NCBI GenBank assembly: GCA_902796785.1 | Contig: CADBQJ010000200.1 | Span: 1 to 5,150, forward strand | Origin: Fibrobacter succinogenes | GTDB lineage: Bacteria > Fibrobacterota > Fibrobacteria > Fibrobacterales > CADBQJ01 | DNA length: 5,150 nt | Direction of reading: 5' to 3' | Shown here: one piece after another, positions 1 to 5,150 of the stretch | How positions within the stretch are numbered: position 1 is the first letter of the stretch | Layout of the letters: the number at the start of each line of letters is the position of its first letter | The notes under the pieces: model-generated | Told to the model about the DNA's origin: nothing | Seen by the model: only the letters and a program-made list of their open reading frames with translations | Database searches by the model: none | Made by a program: the position numbers and the translations under genes

Positions 1-1173
1 GAACGCACCAAGCCCCACGTCAACATCGGCACCATCGGTCACGTCGACCATGGCAAGACCACGCTGACGGCCGCGATCACCACCGTCCTGGCCCGCAAGG
101 GCCTGTCGGAAGCCCGCGCGTACGACCAGATCGACAACGCGCCCGAGGAAAAGGCCCGCGGCATCACCATCAACACCTCCCACGTGGAATACCAGACGGC
201 CAAGCGCCACTACGCTCACGTCGACTGCCCCGGCCACGCCGACTACGTGAAGAACATGGTGACCGGCGCCGCGCAGATGGACGGCGCGATCCTCGTGGTC
301 GCCGCCACCGACGGCCCCATGCCCCAGACCCGCGAACACATCCTGCTCGCCCGCCAGGTCGGCGTGCCCGCGATCGTGGTGTTCCTGAACAAGGTCGACA
401 TCCTGGACGACAAGGAACTGCTCGACCTGGTCGAAATGGAAGTCCGCGAACTTCTGAGCAAGTACGAATTCCCCGGCGACGAAATCCCGATCGTGACCGG
501 CTCGGCCCTGAAGGCCCTGGAAGGCGACACGAGCGAAATCGGCGAACCGGCGATCATGAAGCTGATGGACGCGGTGGACAGCTACATCCCCGAGCCCCAG
601 CGCGACCTCGACCGTCCGTTCCTGATGCCGGTCGAAGACGTGTTCACGATCACGGGCCGCGGCACGGTGGCCACGGGCCGCATCGAACGCGGCCGCGTGC
701 AGGTGAGCGACAAGGTCCACCGCGTGGGCCTCGGCGAAACGAAGGAATTCGTGGTGACCGGCGTGGAAATGTTCCGCAAGCTGCTCGAAGACGCCCAGGC
801 GGGCGACAACGTCGGCCTGCTTCTCCGCGGCGCGGAAAAGAAGGACGTGGAACGCGGCCAGGTTCTGGCGGCTCCCGGCTCGATCACCCCCCACGCGAAG
901 TTCAAGGGCCAGATCTACGTCCTGACGCAGGAAGAAGGCGGCCGCCACACTCCGTTCGGCAACCACTACCGCCCGCAGTTCTACTTCCGCACCACGGACG
1001 TGACCGGCAGCATCCATCTCCCCGAAGGCGTGGAGATGGTGATGCCCGGCGACAACGTGGAAATCACCGGCGAGCTGATCGCCCCGGTGGCCATGGACAA
1101 GGGCCTGCGCTTCGCCATCCGCGAAGGCGGCCGCACCATCGGCGCCGGCTCCGTCACCGAAATCTTCGCGTAG
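1..1173 (+). CDS. tuf: Elongation factor Tu (5'-truncated by window edge)
   Basis: EF-Tu is the cytosolic GTPase that carries aminoacyl-tRNA to the ribosomal A site. The frame is open from base 1, giving 390 visible residues before a TAG stop. The first visible residues, [20 protein letters not shown], place the true start about six codons upstream, for a full length near 396. All G motifs are intact: G1 GHVDHGKT at visible residues 13-20, switch I RGITI at 53-57, DCPGH at 75-79 with the catalytic His79 (E. coli His84), NKVD at 130-133 and SAL at 168-170. Domains 2 ([13 protein letters not shown]) and 3 ([13 protein letters not shown]) follow. By alignment from memory to E. coli there is a two-residue insertion after KALEGD. 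The domain 3 loop reads PFGNHYRPQ where a Gly usually precedes the Tyr, and the C-terminus is VTEIFA. Glutamate is mostly GAA here. It lies 8 nt upstream of rpsJ. Whether the genome has a second tuf copy cannot be seen. Confidence 0.98.
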   Translation, partial: ERTKPHVNIGTIGHVDHGKTTLTAAITTVLARKGLSEARAYDQIDNAPEEKARGITINTSHVEYQTAKRHYAHVDCPGHADYVKNMVTGAAQMDGAILVVAATDGPMPQTREHILLARQVGVPAIVVFLNKVDILDDKELLDLVEMEVRELLSKYEFPGDEIPIVTGSALKALEGDTSEIGEPAIMKLMDAVDSYIPEPQRDLDRPFLMPVEDVFTITGRGTVATGRIERGRVQVSDKVHRVGLGETKEFVVTGVEMFRKLLEDAQAGDNVGLLLRGAEKKDVERGQVLAAPGSITPHAKFKGQIYVLTQEEGGRHTPFGNHYRPQFYFRTTDVTGSIHLPEGVEMVMPGDNVEITGELIAPVAMDKGLRFAIREGGRTIGAGSVTEIFA

Positions 1174-1181
1174 GAACGACA

Positions 1182-1490
<309 letters not shown>

Positions 1491-1495
1491 CGACT

Positions 1496-2113
1496 ATGAA
1501 CGGAATTCTCGCTAAGAAACTGGGCATGACCCAGGTCTACCTCGAAGACGGCCGCCAGGTTGCGGTGACCGTCCTCCAGGCCGGCCCCTGCAAGGTCATC
1601 CAGCGCAAGACGGCTCAGGCCGACGGCTACGACGCCATCCAGGTCGGCTTCGAGGAAAAGAACGCCAAGCACACCACCCGTCCCATGCAGGGCCACTTCC
1701 AGAAGGCCGGCGTGGAGCCCATGCGTTATCTCGCCGAATTCAAGGCCGACAATCCCGACGAATGGGCGGTCGGCAGCGAATACGGCGCCAGCGTTTTCGA
1801 AGGTGTGAAGCAGGTCGACGTGACCGGCGTCTCCAAGGGACACGGCTTCGCGGGCACCATCAAGCGCCACAACTTCGGCTCCGGCCCCCGCGCCCACGGT
1901 TCCAAGAACCAGCGCGCCCCGGGCTCCCTCAGCGCTCACTCCTATCCCGCTCGTGTCTTCCCCGGCAAGCGCCTGGGCGGCCACATGGGCGCGGAAAACG
2001 TGACCGTGCGTCATTTGGAACTGATCAAGGTCGATGCCGAACAGAATCTGCTCTTCGTCAAGGGCGCGGTTCCCGGCCCCGCCAACGGTCTGATCAAGGT
2101 GAGGAAGGCGTAA
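1496..2113 (+). CDS. rplC: 50S ribosomal protein L3
   Basis: L3 is an early-assembly 50S protein whose long extension reaches towards the peptidyl-transferase centre. With the start chosen here it has 205 residues, close to the E. coli length of 209. The N-terminus [13 protein letters not shown] fits the family pattern (E. coli MIGLVGKKVGMT). The L3 signature runs from Phe101 to Arg124 (core [18 protein letters not shown]). It is followed by the 23S-contacting extension with HGS, RAPGS and [15 protein letters not shown], and by the C-terminal [11 protein letters not shown]. An in-frame ATG at 1487 would add three residues (MTT) and overlap the rpsJ stop as ATGA. I prefer 1496 because of homology and because an AAGG at 1482-1485 is 10 nt from it but only 1 nt from 1487. 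The residue matching E. coli Gln150, the PrmB methylation site, is Ser149. The gene ends 1 nt before rplD. Confidence 0.96.
   Translation: MNGILAKKLGMTQVYLEDGRQVAVTVLQAGPCKVIQRKTAQADGYDAIQVGFEEKNAKHTTRPMQGHFQKAGVEPMRYLAEFKADNPDEWAVGSEYGASVFEGVKQVDVTGVSKGHGFAGTIKRHNFGSGPRAHGSKNQRAPGSLSAHSYPARVFPGKRLGGHMGAENVTVRHLELIKVDAEQNLLFVKGAVPGPANGLIKVRKA
2101..2108 (+). promoter_or_regulatory. Ribosome binding site for rplD
   Basis: GAGGAAGG lies within the last codons of rplC. Its GAGG is about 10 nt and its AAGG about 6 nt from the rplD ATG at 2115. The site is therefore traversed by ribosomes finishing rplC, as expected for coupled translation. Confidence 0.7.
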
Positions 2114-2114
2114 C

Positions 2115-2747
2115 ATGGCGAAGGCGAAGCTTTACGGCGCGGACGGCATGTTCCAGCAAGAGATGGACCTGCCCGCCGACATTTTCGACACTGAAATCAA
2201 CGAAGCCTGCGTGTACCAGACGGTGAAGGCCTACCTGGCCAACCAGCGTCAGGGCACCGCGAAGACCAAGGGCCGCTCCGAGGTCTCCGGCTCCGGCACC
2301 AAGCCCTGGAAGCAGAAGGGGACCGGCCGCGCCCGCGCCGGCTCGAAGATGTCCCCCGTGTGGGTCCGCGGCGGCAAGGCGCACGGCGCCGTCCCGCGCG
2401 ACTACCGCGAAAAGGTCAACAAGAAGGTGCGCGCCAAGGCGCTGCTCTCCGCGCTGACCGCGAAGGCCCAGACCCAGTCCGTCCACGTGATGGAATCCCT
2501 GGCCTTCGACGCCCCCAAGACCAAGTCCTTCCTCGGCATCATGTCGAAGGCCGGCCTGGGCGACTCCAAGACCCTCTACCTGGCCTCCGCCGAAGACCGC
2601 AATCTTCTCCAGAGCGCCAACAACGTGCCGTGGGCGACCGTGATGCGCGTGCAGGACGTGAACACCTACCAGGTGGTCCGCGCCGACGACATCGTGATGT
2701 CCAAGGCCGCGCTGGCCCAACTGACCGCCGAGAGGAGCGCGAAATGA
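2115..2747 (+). CDS. rplD: 50S ribosomal protein L4
   Basis: L4 binds 23S rRNA early in 50S assembly. Its long loop lines the peptide exit tunnel opposite L22. The product has 210 residues (E. coli 201). The globular part (about 1-42) leads into the extended basic loop at about residues 45-100, which shows [27 protein letters not shown] and [11 protein letters not shown]. The usual KALLSAL helix and a C-terminal Rossmann-like portion ending in [13 protein letters not shown] follow. In E. coli and relatives L4 also represses its own operon through the S10 leader; no such leader fits in this window, so that role is not supported here. The start is 1 nt after the rplC TAA, with a purine-rich ribosome binding site inside the rplC end. 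The TGA stop overlaps the rplW ATG as ATGA. Confidence 0.98.
   Translation: MAKAKLYGADGMFQQEMDLPADIFDTEINEACVYQTVKAYLANQRQGTAKTKGRSEVSGSGTKPWKQKGTGRARAGSKMSPVWVRGGKAHGAVPRDYREKVNKKVRAKALLSALTAKAQTQSVHVMESLAFDAPKTKSFLGIMSKAGLGDSKTLYLASAEDRNLLQSANNVPWATVMRVQDVNTYQVVRADDIVMSKAALAQLTAERSAK
2733..2737 (+). promoter_or_regulatory. Ribosome binding site for rplW
   Basis: AGGAG lies 6 nt before the ATG at 2744, inside the end of rplD. It is a strong, well-spaced site. It identifies 2744 as the start within a longer open frame whose upstream part is not a gene. Confidence 0.8.
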
Positions 2748-3046
2748 AGATGATTTCCCAGATCCTGGTCGCTCCGGTCATCACCGAAACCACCAGCAGC
2801 TTCATGCTCGACGAAAAGAGCGGATGCTACAAGTACGCCTTCCGCGTGAATCCCTCCGCCAACAAGCAGGAGATTCGCCAGGCCATCGAAAGCCGCTTCG
2901 GCGTCAAGGTCGCCGAAGTGAACACGATGATCGTCCGGGGCAAGGAACGCCGCATGCGCATGCAGCTCGGCCGTCGCCCCAACTGGAAGAAGGCGATTGT
3001 CAAACTGCAGCCCGGAATGAAGATTTCGGAATTCGAGGGGGCCTAA
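2744..3046 (+). CDS. rplW: 50S ribosomal protein L23
   Basis: L23 sits at the tunnel exit and is the docking site for trigger factor and SRP. The product is 100 residues, the same length as E. coli L23. It shows PVITET at residues 11-16 (Glu15 matches the trigger-factor contact Glu18 of E. coli), the helix [24 protein letters not shown], and the C-terminal signature KKAIVKL at 82-88 ending at Phe97. The same frame stays open upstream to 2360, but that region is the rplD gene read out of frame. The true start at 2744 is fixed by the family N-terminus and by a strong AGGAG 6 nt upstream. An ATG two codons later (2750) is possible but less well spaced. It overlaps the rplD stop by 4 nt, which suggests stoichiometric coupling to L4. 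Confidence 0.97.
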   Translation: MKMISQILVAPVITETTSSFMLDEKSGCYKYAFRVNPSANKQEIRQAIESRFGVKVAEVNTMIVRGKERRMRMQLGRRPNWKKAIVKLQPGMKISEFEGA

Positions 3047-3049
3047 CAG

Positions 3050-3886
3050 ATGGCGCTCAAGAAGTTCAAGCCCGTTACCCCGTCGCTGCGCTTCAAGCAG
3101 CTGAACTCCCGCGAGGAGCTGACGGCCGACAAGCCCTACAAGCCCCTCACCGAAGGTCTGCGCAAGAAGGCCGGCCGCAACAACCAGGGCCGCATCACCG
3201 TCCGCCGCCGCGGCGGCGGGCACAAGCGCCTCTACCGCCTGGTCGACTTCAAGCGCGCCGTCGTCGGCGTCAACGCCGTCGTCGAGACCATCGAGTACGA
3301 CCCGAACCGCACCGCGAACATCGCCCTGATCAAGTACGAGGACGGCAAGCGCGCCTACATCGTCGCGCCCCTCGGCCTCAAGGTCGGCGACAAGCTCCAG
3401 AACGGGGAAAACGCCGAAATCAACGTCGGCAACACCCTCCCGCTCTCGAAGATCCCGGTCGGCACCGTGATCCACAACATCGAACTGAAGCCGGGCCACG
3501 GCGCCCAGCTCGTCCGCGCCGCCGGCGCCTACGCCGAGCTGATGGCCAAGGAAGGGAAGCTCTGCCGCGTGCGCCTTCCCTCCGGCGAAGTCCGCATGAT
3601 CAACGCCAACTGCGTCGCCACGATCGGCACCGTCGGCAACATCGACCACATGAACGTCTCCTCCGGCAAGGCCGGCCGCACCCGCTGGCTCGGTCGCCGT
3701 CCGAAGGTCCGCGGCGTGGTCATGAACCCCGTCGACCACCCGATGGGCGGCGGCGAAGGCCGCACTTCCGGCGGCAGCCATCCCGTCTCGCCGTGGGGCA
3801 AGCTGGCCAAGGGCGGCAAGACCCGCAACAACAAGCGGACGGACAAGTTCATCGTCAGTCATCGTCCCAGCAAGAGGAAGAAGTAA
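3050..3886 (+). CDS. rplB: 50S ribosomal protein L2
   Basis: L2 is one of the most conserved 50S proteins. It is needed for subunit association and for peptidyl-transferase centre structure. The product has 278 residues (E. coli 273). The N-terminal RNA-binding part includes [19 protein letters not shown] (residues 42-60) and YRLVDFKR. The OB-like domain has [13 protein letters not shown] (82-94). The SH3-like domain includes [12 protein letters not shown] and KAGRTRW. The L2 signature [12 protein letters not shown] is at 218-229. His230 in DHP matches the E. coli His229 implicated in peptidyl transfer. The second histidine of the E. coli DHPHGGGEGR motif is Met232 here, giving [13 protein letters not shown], which I recall from several non-gammaproteobacterial groups. 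The tail is very basic ([13 protein letters not shown], then SKRKK). It starts 3 nt after rplW behind a GAGGGGG run and ends 2 nt before rpsS. Confidence 0.98.
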   Translation: MALKKFKPVTPSLRFKQLNSREELTADKPYKPLTEGLRKKAGRNNQGRITVRRRGGGHKRLYRLVDFKRAVVGVNAVVETIEYDPNRTANIALIKYEDGKRAYIVAPLGLKVGDKLQNGENAEINVGNTLPLSKIPVGTVIHNIELKPGHGAQLVRAAGAYAELMAKEGKLCRVRLPSGEVRMINANCVATIGTVGNIDHMNVSSGKAGRTRWLGRRPKVRGVVMNPVDHPMGGGEGRTSGGSHPVSPWGKLAKGGKTRNNKRTDKFIVSHRPSKRKK

Positions 3887-3888
3887 CC

Positions 3889-4179
3889 ATGTCCCGTTCC
3901 TTGAAGAAAGGCGCATTCGTGGACGGCCACCTCCTCAAGAAGGTGGAGGAAACCAAGGGCAGCGAGAAGAAGCTCGCGATCAAGACCTGGTCCCGCCGTT
4001 CGACCATCCTTCCCGACTTCGTCAACCTCACCTTCTCGGTCTACAGCGGCAAGCAGTTCGTGCCCGTCTACGTGACCGAGAACATGGTTGGCCACAAGCT
4101 GGGCGAATTCGTTCCCACCCGCACGTTCAAAGGCCATGCCAAGAGCGACAAAGCCGGGTCCGCCGGAGGTGCCAAATAA
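3889..4179 (+). CDS. rpsS: 30S ribosomal protein S19
   Basis: S19 is a 30S head protein that pairs with S13 and contacts A-site tRNA and the inter-subunit bridge. The product has 96 residues (E. coli 92). It begins [19 protein letters not shown]. It shows [15 protein letters not shown], and the S19 signature runs from SGKQF at 53 to Thr77 ([11 protein letters not shown]), then RTFKGHAK. The C-terminal tail is rich in Ala, Gly and Lys. The frame is open far upstream (from 2824), but that stretch is rplW and rplB read out of frame. The family N-terminus fixes the ATG at 3889. A purine-rich AAGAGGAAG in the end of rplB lies about 9-11 nt before it. The TAA stop shares one base with the rplV ATG. 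Confidence 0.98.
   Translation: MSRSLKKGAFVDGHLLKKVEETKGSEKKLAIKTWSRRSTILPDFVNLTFSVYSGKQFVPVYVTENMVGHKLGEFVPTRTFKGHAKSDKAGSAGGAK
4165..4170 (+). promoter_or_regulatory. Consensus Shine-Dalgarno for rplV
   Basis: GGAGGT is a full consensus site 8 nt before the rplV ATG at 4179, embedded in the Gly-Gly codons near the end of rpsS. It is the best ribosome binding site in the window. It supports independent loading at rplV in addition to coupling through the TAATG junction. Confidence 0.85.
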
Positions 4180-4532
4180 TGTTGAAGGCGCAAGCAGTCG
4201 CACGCGGTGTGCGTCATAGTGAACTCAAGCTCCGTCAGGTCGCCGACCTGGTTCGCGGGAAGTCCGTGGACGACGCCTTCGCCGTCCTGGGCGTCATGCG
4301 CGAATACCGCAAAGGCGCCAAGGTGCTCGAAAACGTGCTGAAGTCTGCGGTGGCGAACCTGCAGCAGACCGAAGCCGGTGCTGCCGTCGGCACGGACGCG
4401 ATCAGCGTCTCCAAGGTCTGCATCGACAAAGGCCCCATGATGAAACGGATCCATCCCCGGGCGCAGGGCCGCGCCTTCCGGATCGAGAAGAAGCTCAGCC
4501 ATGTGACTGTCGAAGTCAGCGCAGAGGTTTAG
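4179..4532 (+). CDS. rplV: 50S ribosomal protein L22
   Basis: L22 is an early-assembly 50S protein that binds 23S rRNA. Its beta-hairpin lines the exit tunnel at the macrolide-sensitive constriction with L4. The product has 117 residues (E. coli 110). It shows KLRQVADLVRGKSVDDA, the helix KGAKVLENVLKSAVAN, and the hairpin at about 80-100 including GPMMKRIHPRAQGRAF. The MKR triplet (residues 88-90), deletion of which gives erythromycin resistance in E. coli, is intact. The L22 signature spans Lys89 to Val113 (RAQGR then HVTVEV). The start overlaps the rpsS stop by one base and has a consensus ribosome binding site. The stop is TAG. Third positions include more A and T (for example CAT AGT near the start) than in tuf or rplB. 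Confidence 0.98.
   Translation: MLKAQAVARGVRHSELKLRQVADLVRGKSVDDAFAVLGVMREYRKGAKVLENVLKSAVANLQQTEAGAAVGTDAISVSKVCIDKGPMMKRIHPRAQGRAFRIEKKLSHVTVEVSAEV
4524..4528 (+). promoter_or_regulatory. Ribosome binding site for rpsC
   Basis: GAGGT in the last codons of rplV lies 7 nt before the ATG at 4536. It supports that start for the truncated rpsC. Confidence 0.7.
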
Positions 4533-4535
4533 TCA

Positions 4536-5150
4536 ATGGGACACAAGAGCAATCCGATCGGCCTTCGCCTCGGCATCGTCCGCAGCTGGAACTCCAACTG
4601 GTTCGCCGAAGAGAAGTTCCCCGACTTCCTGCACGAAGACACCGTCGTCCGCCGCTATCTCTTCAAGCGGTTCGAGAACGCCAGCGTCTCCAAGATCGGC
4701 ATCGAGCGCACCGCGCAGAAGCTGATCGTCAACATCTTCACCGCCCGCCCCGGCGTCGTCATCGGCAAGAAGGGCGAGGAAGTGGAACGCCTCAAGGGCG
4801 AGCTGAGCTACCTCACCGGCAAGTCGGTCTTCGTCAACATCCGCGAGATCAAGCGTCCCGAAGTCGACTCCAAGCTCGTCGCCGAGAACATCGCGCGCCA
4901 GCTCGAAAAGCGCGTCGCGTTCCGCCGCGTCATGAAGAAGTCGATCCAGTCCGCCATGAGCCGCGGCGTGGAAGGCATCAAGATCGTCTGCTCCGGCCGC
5001 CTGGCCGGCGCCGAGATCGCCCGCACCGAGAAGTACCACGAAGGGCGCGTGCCGCTGCACACCCTCCGCGCGGACATCGACTACGCCACCGCCGAAGCCC
5101 ACACCGTCGCCGGCCTGATCGGCATCAAGGTCTGGATCATGAACGGCGAA
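4536..5150 (+). CDS. rpsC: 30S ribosomal protein S3 (3'-truncated by window edge)
   Basis: S3 lies at the mRNA entry side of the 30S head and, with S4, takes part in unwinding mRNA structure. Exactly 205 codons are visible, with no stop before the window ends, so perhaps 10-40 residues are missing (E. coli has 233). The N-terminus is [21 protein letters not shown] type II KH domain follows, with the GKKG loop at residues 77-80 in [13 protein letters not shown]. The basic residues Arg130, Arg131 and Lys134 (FRRVMKK) match those linked to helicase activity in E. coli. The C-terminal domain has [15 protein letters not shown] (153-167) and [16 protein letters not shown] (169-184). The last visible residues, KVWIMNGE, correspond to KVWIFKGE of E. 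coli. It starts 3 nt after rplV. rplP (L16) would be expected next. Confidence 0.98.
   Translation, partial: MGHKSNPIGLRLGIVRSWNSNWFAEEKFPDFLHEDTVVRRYLFKRFENASVSKIGIERTAQKLIVNIFTARPGVVIGKKGEEVERLKGELSYLTGKSVFVNIREIKRPEVDSKLVAENIARQLEKRVAFRRVMKKSIQSAMSRGVEGIKIVCSGRLAGAEIARTEKYHEGRVPLHTLRADIDYATAEAHTVAGLIGIKVWIMNGE

Noticed and set aside
184..186. GTG at 184 as the tuf start
   Set aside because: The frame is open to base 1 and encodes the essential GHVDHGKT and RGITI motifs upstream of this codon. The gene is cut by the window edge, not started here.
2360..2743. Plus-strand open frame upstream of rplW in the L23 frame
   Set aside because: It is rplD read out of frame and Arg-, Gly- and Pro-rich. 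The L23 N-terminus and a strong ribosome binding site place the start at 2744.
2824..3888. Plus-strand open frame upstream of rpsS in the S19 frame
   Set aside because: This part is rplW and rplB read out of frame, giving an Arg-, Gln- and Pro-rich translation. Only the part from 3889 is the real S19.
2666..3916. Long minus-strand open frame (416 codons) opposite rplW and rplB
   Set aside because: It is antisense to genes with unmistakable ribosomal-protein motifs. Its translation is low-complexity (rich in Ala, Gly, Val, Asp and Leu), as expected for the complement of GC-rich coding DNA.
4533..5102. Minus-strand open frame (189 codons) opposite rpsC
   Set aside because: The + strand encodes clear S3 motifs over the same bases, and the antisense product is Ala-, Asp- and Leu-rich low-complexity sequence.

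Overview
The window is a dense, one-direction block of translation genes: the 3' part of the str operon joined to the start of the S10 ribosomal-protein operon. The order on the + strand is tuf (EF-Tu, 5' end cut), rpsJ (S10), rplC (L3), rplD (L4), rplW (L23), rplB (L2), rpsS (S19), rplV (L22) and rpsC (S3, 3' end cut). This is the canonical bacterial order. fusA would be expected upstream, and rplP, rpmC and rpsQ downstream. Every gene was identified by reading its translation and matching family motifs recalled from memory; no search was run.

The genes are almost touching. The gaps or overlaps are: tuf 8 nt to rpsJ; rpsJ/rplC 5 nt gap or 4 nt ATGA overlap depending on the rplC start; rplC 1 nt to rplD; rplD/rplW 4 nt ATGA overlap; rplW 3 nt to rplB; rplB 2 nt to rpsS; rpsS/rplV 1 nt TAATG overlap; rplV 3 nt to rpsC. 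Most ribosome binding sites therefore lie inside the end of the preceding gene, which suggests a single transcript with translational coupling. There is no non-coding stretch longer than 8 nt, so there is no room for an internal terminator, RNA gene or E. coli-type S10 leader. I see no mobile element, repeat array or CRISPR.

The DNA is clearly GC-rich, with C or G at most third codon positions. The proteins are of bacterial type and vertically conserved. Some details (L2 with [14 protein letters not shown]3 lacking the Gln that PrmB methylates in E. coli, the EF-Tu insertion in the G domain) argue against a gammaproteobacterium and would fit several other Gram-negative phyla. I cannot name the phylum from this window; Fibrobacterota- or Bacteroidota-superphylum-like is only a guess.

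Together the genes supply the tRNA-delivery GTPase and components of both subunits: S10, S19 and S3 of the 30S head, and L2, L3, L4, L22 and L23 around the peptidyl-transferase centre and exit tunnel. I found no new biological system here. The findings are small protein-level and operon-level oddities.
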